A stretch of DNA of 31,055 bases from Phlyctochytrium arcticum (Eukaryota > Chytridiomycota > Chytridiomycetes > Chytridiales > Chytridiaceae). A model generated the notes under the pieces. That model was not told the origin of the DNA. It did no database searches and saw nothing but the letters and a program-made list of their open reading frames with translations. Made by a program: the position numbers and the translations under genes. The DNA lies in contig JAHLKI010000078.1 of NCBI GenBank assembly GCA_025602905.1, positions 1 to 31,055 on the forward strand, given 5' to 3'. This document shows positions 1-7,953 of the stretch, in pieces. Every line of letters starts with the position of its first letter. Within the stretch, counting starts at the first letter, position 1.

Positions 1-2337
1 AACCACGCCTATCGTCAAGGCAATTTGCCCATGATACTGCTTTTGATAGAGTACCGTCGATTGTGTCCCGGGTCGGCTTTGGAGATAGCCGCCAAGGGTG
101 GATATGAGAATCTAGCCAAGGCGCTTTCCGCACCTACCGGACCTACAGCAGAGCGGGCACCTTGCTGTGCGATGATGGCCGGTATAGAGGGGCACATAGA
201 TTTGATGAAATATTTCGTTTCCTTTGCTCGTCTTCCTTCATGCCGAACAAGCATTGCAAGAGTGGTCTTCCAGAAAGCAGGGACAATACCGGTTTTAGAA
301 TATTGCATGACATTGTGCGATCCAGAATCGCTCACCCCAGAGATACGAAATGCTGCCTTAAGATACGCGATACGAAGGGACCGAGTAGACGTTGCCGAGT
401 TTCATATGCGACACGGTGCTGATCCAAAACGTTCATCGGTTGTGCGTAACCTCGAACGCACGAAGACTGAGGTATCCTTTTTGTTTTCATGGAATTTGCT
501 TGGTGGAATTAGCAATATGAGAGCGCTTTCGACCGATGACCCGGACTGCGATGTTGACCCTGCCTTTCTTTTGAGCACTCCCGCATGGAACGCTGCTGTA
601 CGGGGCTTTTGGGGTATCCTCGAGATATGTCTTGGCCATCCGGAATTTAAAATGGGCAGGTACGACCATGAGGCCGAGCTGGTCAAAGCTTTAGAGCGCG
701 CCGCCACGGACAATCAAGAGAAGGTATTTGCGTACTTGGTTGAGAAGATACCAAAAGCGTGCCAGTTTGTTGTCGATCGTTGCACATTTGCTGAACCGCA
801 CAGTCCACTTGTGTCTCGGATGGTACTGCGCAGTCGACAGATGTGTTTGATGGAGAAAACGGATATATCTGAGCGATGGATGTACTCATACCTTTTCCGG
901 TACTTTGTCAACTTGATGATCCATTACCGGCTGCGACCTTTGGAGTCCATAATATCACCAATCGGCCTTCCTCCAGATATTCAAGAGGCTGCAATTCTTT
1001 GCATCCGTCGTATTTGCTTGTTTACCATGCGGCTCATTGCAGACGGGAATAAGGATAAAGACTTGCGAAGAGACTTGCGAAATGAAATTGTGGTATGCAC
1101 AGCTATGCCCAACTGCCACACTATTCCCAAAGTATTCGCGGAGCAGGTCTGCACGCAGGCCTTGGAGATGGATGATGATCTTCTCTTTAGCATCATTCGG
1201 GATGCATTGATCGGGCCGACTTACCCAGACGGGGGGTACTTTCATCGCGATAATACCAAAATAAAGGAACGATGGCTGGCTATTGCTATGAAAAAGGGAC
1301 ATGTTGAAGTAGTGCGATCCTTGGTACCCCTGTCACCTGCTGAGAATGTCGCCTTGAAACATAAAAAGATTCCATCCGCAAGAACTCATGTCTCCATCCG
1401 CAACTATTCACTCTGGCTCGCCGCTACCGACCACGCCATCGCGAATGATGATTTTGTCATGCTTGATATTTTAAAGAGTACGCAGTATACTCTTCAGGGA
1501 CAAGGTGGCCATACATTGTCATACCAACTCTTACAAAAGGCTTTTGGGGCCAACCATCACCGTCTGCTGAGATATTTTGGTCAATCAGGTGTGGACTATG
1601 CAAATTCAGCCTTTCTGTATCTTTTCGATGATGAAGACGATGAGAGTTCCAATAAGGTCCCGATTTCCCCGTTGAGTGCCATATGTGCCTTTCTGGGAAT
1701 CCCGGAGATTGAGGAGCCATATGGAGATGAGGAGGTTCCCAACCAAATGGAAGATTTAACGGACGACGCTACATTTATTCCATACTCGCCATTGCTTAGC
1801 GATGTATCCTGTGGCGGGAATGCCCAGGTCGCAGCCAATTACACTACCCTCGTCTTTAACGCATGTGGTCACGCCATGTGCGGTGGGTGTCTGAGGAAGA
1901 GGTTTAAACTAGCCAAAAGGGTCCGAAGTGGCAGAGATATTAGCCGATACCCAATTGAGGACAAAACCGACTCCAACGACGACTCGGATGAAGATCCTAC
2001 TTTGGACACGCGGAATTTGAGAGTTGGCTGCAGGCAACCCCAGCAACTATGGGCACCACAACTCGCCTCGGTTTGGCGTGCATTTCCGGCCACCGCTGAT
2101 ATGAATCGGGTTCATTACCGAGAAGCGGTCAAATTTGTTGACCAGCATGATGCGTTTTTGTATATGGACCGAAACAATACGTGCGGGCAATATGCATTGG
2201 TCTATCCTAGACCGCCCTTGAGAGGGTTTGAAGGTGTCAAAGTTAAGGACGATACCGAGTCTGAACGCGATGATAATGAGGATGATGACGATGCTGACGA
2301 TTCTGATTCCAGTCCCGATTCTGACGACGAATATTGA
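1..2337 (+). CDS. Ankyrin-repeat protein with RING-like C-terminus, paralog A (5' partial)
   Basis: The reading frame is open from base 1, so the gene starts outside the window; the first ATG (position 25) lies inside sequence matching copy B about 150 residues from its N-terminus. About 778 residues are present. The N-terminal half shows ankyrin-like helix pairs (for example LEIAAKGGYENLAKAL). The middle is a long helical region shared by all three paralogs. Near the C-terminus (codons from about 1864) is CGHAMCGGC, the C-x-H-x2-C-x2-C spacing of a RING core, but the usual first Cys pair is not evident. The last 30 residues are almost all Asp, Glu and Ser. Ankyrin repeats bind proteins; a ubiquitin-ligase role is only an inference from the half-RING. 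Bases 922-1404 are nearly identical to copy B, suggesting gene conversion. No intron is needed. No specific function is recognised. Confidence 0.85.
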   Translation, partial: NHAYRQGNLPMILLLIEYRRLCPGSALEIAAKGGYENLAKALSAPTGPTAERAPCCAMMAGIEGHIDLMKYFVSFARLPSCRTSIARVVFQKAGTIPVLEYCMTLCDPESLTPEIRNAALRYAIRRDRVDVAEFHMRHGADPKRSSVVRNLERTKTEVSFLFSWNLLGGISNMRALSTDDPDCDVDPAFLLSTPAWNAAVRGFWGILEICLGHPEFKMGRYDHEAELVKALERAATDNQEKVFAYLVEKIPKACQFVVDRCTFAEPHSPLVSRMVLRSRQMCLMEKTDISERWMYSYLFRYFVNLMIHYRLRPLESIISPIGLPPDIQEAAILCIRRICLFTMRLIADGNKDKDLRRDLRNEIVVCTAMPNCHTIPKVFAEQVCTQALEMDDDLLFSIIRDALIGPTYPDGGYFHRDNTKIKERWLAIAMKKGHVEVVRSLVPLSPAENVALKHKKIPSARTHVSIRNYSLWLAATDHAIANDDFVMLDILKSTQYTLQGQGGHTLSYQLLQKAFGANHHRLLRYFGQSGVDYANSAFLYLFDDEDDESSNKVPISPLSAICAFLGIPEIEEPYGDEEVPNQMEDLTDDATFIPYSPLLSDVSCGGNAQVAANYTTLVFNACGHAMCGGCLRKRFKLAKRVRSGRDISRYPIEDKTDSNDDSDEDPTLDTRNLRVGCRQPQQLWAPQLASVWRAFPATADMNRVHYREAVKFVDQHDAFLYMDRNNTCGQYALVYPRPPLRGFEGVKVKDDTESERDDNEDDDDADDSDSSPDSDDEY

Positions 2338-4144
2338 TTCTTTCCATAATTTTGATTAAATACGCTAGCTACCCTAATGTAGCATTTGCAATCTACTATA
2401 TTTATTTGTAGACAAATGCTCTCTTTCCTCAAGTATGCCCTGATGTAGTGGGATTGAGACAATTCTTTCTCCGATATACATATTCTTTTCACTGCCTGAA
2501 ACATATTTGCATTCACCTCTTAGTCAAAATAGTGCCCACTGACCCACCCTTGAGCACCTGCCGGGTTTTGTTCCTGCTACCTGTTGTCTCCTGTTTTTTT
2601 TTCCCCCAGCTGTCTGTCCTGCATTGCTTTGTTCGGCTACCAATGACTTTCCTTTGCTGTTCTGACTTGCCCTTCTTAGCTCTCGCTTTCTTTTGCGGTA
2701 TTTCTACTGTTTACATATGTTATGCAACATTTCAGCCTAATATATTTGGACTAAGGATAATTAAAAAGTATCCTCCAATACCCTTGACTTTCGAAACCTC
2801 TTCCGGATGAACATTTTGTTCTGCTTTGCTAGAGTTTCTTAAGTTTAGCACCTGGACATCACTTCTGGACATACATTAAGTTGCACATCATCAATGCAAC
2901 GGTTTCAGCAAAATGTACTTGAAAACACGTGAATTGGTCCAAAACCCTGCCGTGTCTTCCCACTGTTTGTATTCATTCCCCTTCCTTCGCGATACCATTA
3001 TTTTTCCCGTCCCGCGTTTTTCCCCATTTTCTAAAAGGCCGGCAACGCCGCCATGAAAAGTTTTAGAATGTGACATGATTTTTGATAAACTCGTCTGTTG
3101 ACAGACCGTACCAGCGGCAATGCGGAAGTAGTTCGCTACAGAAAGTAAGATCATCAGTCAGCGGTGTGGTATTGCGACATTGGCCCCTCAGTAATAAAGT
3201 AGGGTGCAAGAATCTATGGCAATGCAGCCTTTAAAGCAGAGGCGATTTACAACAAGATGTCAGAATATACGGCCACTTTGGTACCCGGTAGCCGTTGCCG
3301 CAGTTTCATTGATAAGGTATGCCAACACATGTCCTGCAAGCACTACTTCTCTGCACTACTCTGCGTTTTATTGATAAATGATGAGCGTTTAAAGAACGTA
3401 TCCAGTGATACTCAAAGGCAACGATATCTCTTACTAAGCACTACCGGACTGGCGTGCGTTCCTTCTCTGTGATCCGATAAACTTACCTTAAAGAACGTTT
3501 CTCAGTCTGGTTTCTATCGATGCAGCTGAGAATATAGACTTGAGACGGGTCTGAAACTTGGTTTGACCTAATGGGACCCTCATGGTCCCCGTTTAGGATC
3601 TAGGCCATAATGGCTCCGTCCGTGGGAAAATAGAGTTACATGCTGTATGTATCCGTAGATGTCCGGTCAGACGACAGCACAATACCTCATCAAGCCGTCA
3701 TATATTTCTGGTTAAGAGGTTTATAAGTAGAAATTGTAAGTTCATTCCACAACGTCTCTTTCCTCGCACACAGCAACTCATCATTTACGACATCCAAGGT
3801 AGGACCGATGGAACTAACTAGGATTGGAAAACTTATACGTTTCCACGTAACGCCAGTTTCAACCGCTCTTCAAGTTTTTTTCCTTTTTTCTTTCTCTGCT
3901 ACACGGAACAGACTATCTCTTCGGGAGATGACTGCCTGATTGGAGTGTACCCGAGTTGTTATTGCCGGTTTTTGAGCCCATTGCAAGCGGCAACCTCAGC
4001 AAGTGACAATGAAGGAAATAGCTCAGAAATCTCTGAAAATCTCCGCACAATGCCATCAAGATTTGTTCCCAGGCCCCAGATGAATCACAGGTACTGTACG
4101 GTATTCTGTATCGGACCTTGTCCGTCTTTGAGGATCTCGCGTGA
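2338..4144. other. Intergenic region between ankyrin copies A and B
   Basis: No supported gene. The first 170 bases resemble the 3' flanks of copies B and C (shared 'atgccc(t/g)gatgt' segment near 2437). The shared flank resumes only near 3081, so about 550 bases (roughly 2515-3070, pyrimidine-rich at first) look like an insertion specific to copy A. I found no clear terminal inverted repeats on it. A TATA-like tttataag lies near 3720, and pyrimidine-rich stretches with short upstream ORFs lead into copy B. The promoter and leader of B probably lie in 3700-4200. Confidence 0.5.
3081..3152 (+). repeat. Duplicated 3'-flank repeat, copy A
   Basis: This segment, around gataaactcgtctgttgac and agcggcaatgcggaag, recurs downstream of copy B (7117-7172) and inverted downstream of copy C (7723-7794). 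It lies about 740 bases past the stop of A but only about 145-160 bases past the stops of B and C, consistent with an insertion behind A. It shows that the duplication unit extends beyond the coding region. Confidence 0.75.
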
Positions 4145-4261
4145 ATGACTGTGCCACCATGTCGGAGCTTGACTCCGGGCGATCTTGAAAGACAATTTCA
4201 AGAGTTGGCATTGGCCGGTCGCAGCGATGCCGCCCAGTATGCCCTTTTCCACTCGCTTTGA
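4145..4261 (+). promoter_or_regulatory. Two upstream ORFs in the leader of ankyrin copy B
   Basis: An ATG at 4145 opens a 38-codon frame that overlaps the main start at 4227 and ends at 4261. A second ATG at 4159, in a strong context (gccaccATG), gives a 9-codon ORF ending at 4188. The 4145 ATG and its surroundings (atgactgtgccacc) are conserved upstream of copy C; the 4159 ATG is not. Such uORFs would be expected to lower translation of the main ORF. Alternatively the 38-codon frame is an ancestral N-terminal exon now out of frame. Confidence 0.35.
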
Positions 4262-6974
4262 GCAGCGTTGCCGCCAAGTTCGTGTTTTGCAGGCGGTGCG
4301 CAACAACGACATTTCTCGGGTTCGTCTACTTTTGAGAAACTGTCGAGAATGGGACAGTATGTACCTTTTACACATCAGGGACGACTCACCGGACCAGTGT
4401 TGCTGCCTACGACCCAGCACGTGGAGCTCTCCTGCACGCCAGATTGCCCTCGTTGAGGCGATCAAGCTTGGCTTGATGGACATGGTCGTGTTGTTGCTTG
4501 AAGCAGGGACACTGGTATACTGCGGAGAAGACTGCAACTCTTATGCGACAATTGCCGCCAGGTATGGCCAAACAGAGATACTTCAGCTCCTGCTGGAGCG
4601 GGACATCTTTCATCCAACTGAAAAAGACGGAGACCTCGTGCAGCACGCTTTTCGTCAAGAAAATTTGCCCATGATACGGGTTCTGATGGAGTACCGTCGA
4701 CTAAATCCCGAATCGGCTTTGGAGATAGCAGCCAAGGGTGGACATGAAAGTTTAGTCAAGGCCCTTAATACCCCATCTATCGTACTTTCCTTTATGCATG
4801 CACGTGCCTGCGCGATTGCAGCCGGTATTGAGGGGCACATAGATTTGATGAAATATTTCGTTGCCTTCACTCGTCTTTCTTCGTGCCGAATAAGCATCGC
4901 GAGAGAAGTTTTCCAGAAAGCAGCAACAATACCCGTTCTGGAATATTGCATGACATTGTGCGATCCAGAAGCACTCACCCCGTACATGCGAAGAGCTGCC
5001 TTCATTTACGCGATGCGAAGGGACCGAGTAGACGTTGCCGAGTTTCATGTGCGACATGGTGCCATTGTAAATCGCTTCGCGATTCTGCGACACCTTGAAC
5101 GTGCAAAGACTGAGGAATCCTTCCTGTTTGCATGGAATTTAGTGGGTGGAACTAGCAATATGGGAGCGCTTTCGGCCAATGACCCGGAAGACAATTATGG
5201 CTCTTGCCACCGGTTAAGCACCCCTGCATGGAATGCCGCTGAACGAGGCTTTTGGGGTGTGTTCGAGATGTGTCTTGACCATCCGGAATTCAAAATGGGC
5301 CAGTATTACCAAGAATCCGAGCTGGTTAAAGCTTTAGAGCGCGCCGGCACGGACAACCAAGAGAGGGTATTTGTGTACTTGGTTGAGAAGATACCAAAAG
5401 CGTGCCAGTTTGTTGTCGATCGTTGCAAATTTTTTGAACCGCACAGTCCACTTGAGTCTCGAATGATACTGCGTGGTCGGCAAATGTGTTTGCTGGAGAA
5501 AACTGATGTATCTGAGCGGTGGATGTACTCAGACCTTCCCCGGTATTTTGTCAACCTGATGGTACATTACCGGCTGCGACCTTTGGAGTCCATAATATCA
5601 CCAATCGGCCTTCCTCCAGATATTCAAGAGGCTGCAATTCTTTGCCTCCGTCGTATTTGCTTGTTTACCATGCGGCTCATTGCAGACGGGAATAAGGATA
5701 AAGACTTGCGAAGAGACTTGCGAAATGAAATTGTGGTATGCACAGCTATGCCCAACTGCCACACAATTCCCAAATTATTCGCGGAGCAGGTCTGCACGCA
5801 GGCCTTGGAGATGGATGATGATCTTCTTTTTAGCATCATTCGGGATGCATTGATCGGGCCGACTTACCCAGACGGGGGGTACTTTCATCGCGATAATACC
5901 AAAATAAAGGAACGATGGCTGGCTATTGTTATGAAAAAGGGACATATTGAAGTAGTGCGATCCTTGGTACCCCTGTCACCTGCTGAGAATGTCGCCTTGA
6001 AACATAAAAAGATTTCATCCGCAAGAACTCATGTCTCCATCCGCAACCTTTCACTCTGGCTCGCCGCGGCCCAACACGCCATCGCGAATGACGATTTCGT
6101 TATGCTTGATATTCTAAAAAGTACCCAGTACACCTTTCGAGGCCAGGGCGGTCATGATTTGTCATTCGACCTCTTACAAAAGGCCTTTGGGGCCAATCAT
6201 CGAGGTCTGCTGAGATACCTTGGGCAATCTGGTGTGGATTACGCAAACTCTACCTTCCTGAATTTTTTCGACTATAAGGAGGATGGCCTCGCCAAGGGCT
6301 CGGTTTCTCCATTGGATGCCGAATGTGCCTTTTTGGGAATCCCGGAAATCGAGGAGTCCACCAAAGATGAGGAGGTTTCCAACCAAATGGAGGATTTAAC
6401 GGACGACGCTACATTTATTCCGTACTCGTCATTGCTTAGCGATGTGTCCTGTGGCGGGAATCCACATGTCGCAACCAACTACACCACCCTCGTCTTCAAC
6501 GCATGTGGTCATGCCATGTGCGGTGGGTGTCTGAGGAAGAGGTTTAAACTAGCCAAAAGGGTCCGAACGGGCAGAAAACCTACCACCGACCATGCATGTG
6601 AGGACATGACGGACTCTAACGACGACTCGGATGAAGATCCAAAGCTGGACACAGGTAATTTGCGAGTTGGCTGCAGGAAAACTCAGCCAGACGCAGACGA
6701 AAAGTTGGTTTCGCGCGCATTCCCGGCAACCGGTGATATGAAGCGGGTTCACTACCGTGAAGCGGTCAAATTTCTTGAACAGGAAGATGCGTATTTGTAT
6801 ATGACCCGAAACAACACCCAAAAGCGATATCCTTTGATCGCCTCCAGCCCGCCCTTGAAAGGGTTTGAAGCCGTCAAAATTAAGGACGATAGCATGTCTG
6901 ATTACGACGATCCTGCCTATGCTGATGATTCTGATTCTAATCCCAACTCGGACGAAGACAGTTACGGCTATTGA
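4227..6974 (+). CDS. Ankyrin-repeat protein with RING-like C-terminus, paralog B (complete)
   Basis: Intact 915-residue single-exon gene. The start at 4227 is chosen because copy C begins at the matching ATG (MLPSVPF versus MPPSMPF); the open frame extends 14 codons upstream but without another ATG. Residues about 15-190 contain ankyrin-type repeats (LLLRNC, ALVEAIKLGLMDMVVLLLEAG, YGQTEILQLLLERD, LEIAAKGGHESLVKAL), followed by a long helical middle with more degenerate repeats to about residue 650. Residues 760-768 are CGHAMCGGC, a RING-like C-x-H-x2-C-x2-C core, followed by basic LRKRFKLAKR, then an acidic Asp/Ser-rich C-terminus. Plausible roles are protein-protein adaptor or substrate receptor; neither is demonstrated. 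It is direct-tandem to A and convergent with pseudogene C. The leader carries two uORFs. No signal peptide or membrane segment is seen. Confidence 0.88.
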   Translation: MPPSMPFSTRFEQRCRQVRVLQAVRNNDISRVRLLLRNCREWDSMYLLHIRDDSPDQCCCLRPSTWSSPARQIALVEAIKLGLMDMVVLLLEAGTLVYCGEDCNSYATIAARYGQTEILQLLLERDIFHPTEKDGDLVQHAFRQENLPMIRVLMEYRRLNPESALEIAAKGGHESLVKALNTPSIVLSFMHARACAIAAGIEGHIDLMKYFVAFTRLSSCRISIAREVFQKAATIPVLEYCMTLCDPEALTPYMRRAAFIYAMRRDRVDVAEFHVRHGAIVNRFAILRHLERAKTEESFLFAWNLVGGTSNMGALSANDPEDNYGSCHRLSTPAWNAAERGFWGVFEMCLDHPEFKMGQYYQESELVKALERAGTDNQERVFVYLVEKIPKACQFVVDRCKFFEPHSPLESRMILRGRQMCLLEKTDVSERWMYSDLPRYFVNLMVHYRLRPLESIISPIGLPPDIQEAAILCLRRICLFTMRLIADGNKDKDLRRDLRNEIVVCTAMPNCHTIPKLFAEQVCTQALEMDDDLLFSIIRDALIGPTYPDGGYFHRDNTKIKERWLAIVMKKGHIEVVRSLVPLSPAENVALKHKKISSARTHVSIRNLSLWLAAAQHAIANDDFVMLDILKSTQYTFRGQGGHDLSFDLLQKAFGANHRGLLRYLGQSGVDYANSTFLNFFDYKEDGLAKGSVSPLDAECAFLGIPEIEESTKDEEVSNQMEDLTDDATFIPYSSLLSDVSCGGNPHVATNYTTLVFNACGHAMCGGCLRKRFKLAKRVRTGRKPTTDHACEDMTDSNDDSDEDPKLDTGNLRVGCRKTQPDADEKLVSRAFPATGDMKRVHYREAVKFLEQEDAYLYMTRNNTQKRYPLIASSPPLKGFEAVKIKDDSMSDYDDPAYADDSDSNPNSDEDSYGY

Positions 6975-7116
6975 TTTTGCCTCGATATTGGTTTCATACT
7001 ATAGATATCCTTATGTAGATCACTATATACGTTAGTCGTTTGTCGAAACACACTCTCTCTTACCTGAAGATGCCCTGATGTACAGTAGTGGGGCTGAAAT
7101 GTATTTGCGATCTAAT

Positions 7117-7172
7117 TTTGACAAACTCATCAGTTAACTGACCGTAGCAGCGGCAATGTGAAAGTTAACTCG
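7117..7172 (+). repeat. Duplicated 3'-flank repeat, copy B
   Basis: The segment tttgacaaactcatcagtta and following bases match the flank repeats at 3081-3152 and 7723-7794 (inverted). It lies about 145 bases after the stop of copy B. Confidence 0.75.
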
Positions 7173-7722
7173 TTCAAATTTTAGTGGGTCCTATCGGTCC
7201 ACTCGTTTAGCTGTCGTAAATGATCACCTGCGTTCGCGCAGAAGTCATTGTGGAGTGAGTTCATTATTCGTATATCCACCTCCAAAAAACATCTATATGG
7301 CGGTTTATGGGGTGCTTGTCCAGCCATCTCTGCGGACATTAGCGGATGCATGCCGCAGGTAACACGGATTTTCCCACAGTCATACCGTCGCAATCTACGT
7401 CCTGAGGATGAAACATGAAGGGTCCGGTTGGTCAAACCAATTGTAGGCCAGTCCCAAGTCCAAGGTTCCAGTCCCGACCCGTAGATATCAACCAGACTGC
7501 TAAAGTTTTTGTACGACTTTCCGCGTAGAATAGGGCTAGTCTGATCATGCGCACGTCTTGAATGTGGATCGCGTAACCCTCATGTATCACCGAATATTCA
7601 TTGATGAAGCGTAGAGTAATGCAAGAGACGTGGGGTTGCAGTTCATATTGTTACGCACCTTTTGATACAACGGCTACTTGCTGCCAAAGAGGCCGCATGT
7701 TCTGCCGCCGTCGGATGGTGCT

Positions 7723-7794
7723 GATCTCGCTTTATGTGGCGAATTACTTCCACACCGCCGCCGCTACGGTCAGCCAACTGACGAGTTTGTCAAA
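7723..7794 (-). repeat. Duplicated 3'-flank repeat, copy C (inverted)
   Basis: On the minus strand, tttgacaaactcgtcagttg and the following bases match the flanks of copies A and B, in the same orientation relative to the ankyrin gene. It lies about 160 bases beyond the stop of pseudogene C. Confidence 0.75.
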
Positions 7795-7953
7795 TATCAC
7801 ATCACATATCTATTTCGACCCCACAACATCCGGGCATCTTTGATGAAAAAGAGTTTGTGTTTCCACAAATGACTAAGGTGGGCCTATAGTCTAATTCAAA
7901 TACAATTATCTACATAGGGGTATCTAGCGTACCAAATCAAAGTCATGTTAAAA

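Larger units (their letters stand above)
6975..7953. other. Intergenic region between convergent ankyrin copies B and C
   Basis: No supported gene. Each end carries the 3' flank of its neighbouring paralog (7117-7172 and, inverted, 7723-7794), giving an imperfect long inverted arrangement. The central part, about 7200-7600, is unique within the window and shows nothing I can name. Plus-strand ORFs at 7601-7872 run through the inverted flank repeat and are probably not genes. Confidence 0.5.

Noticed and set aside
4185..4226. Extended N-terminus for ankyrin copy B from a TTG
   Set aside because: No ATG in this stretch; copy C starts at the residue matching the ATG at 4227.
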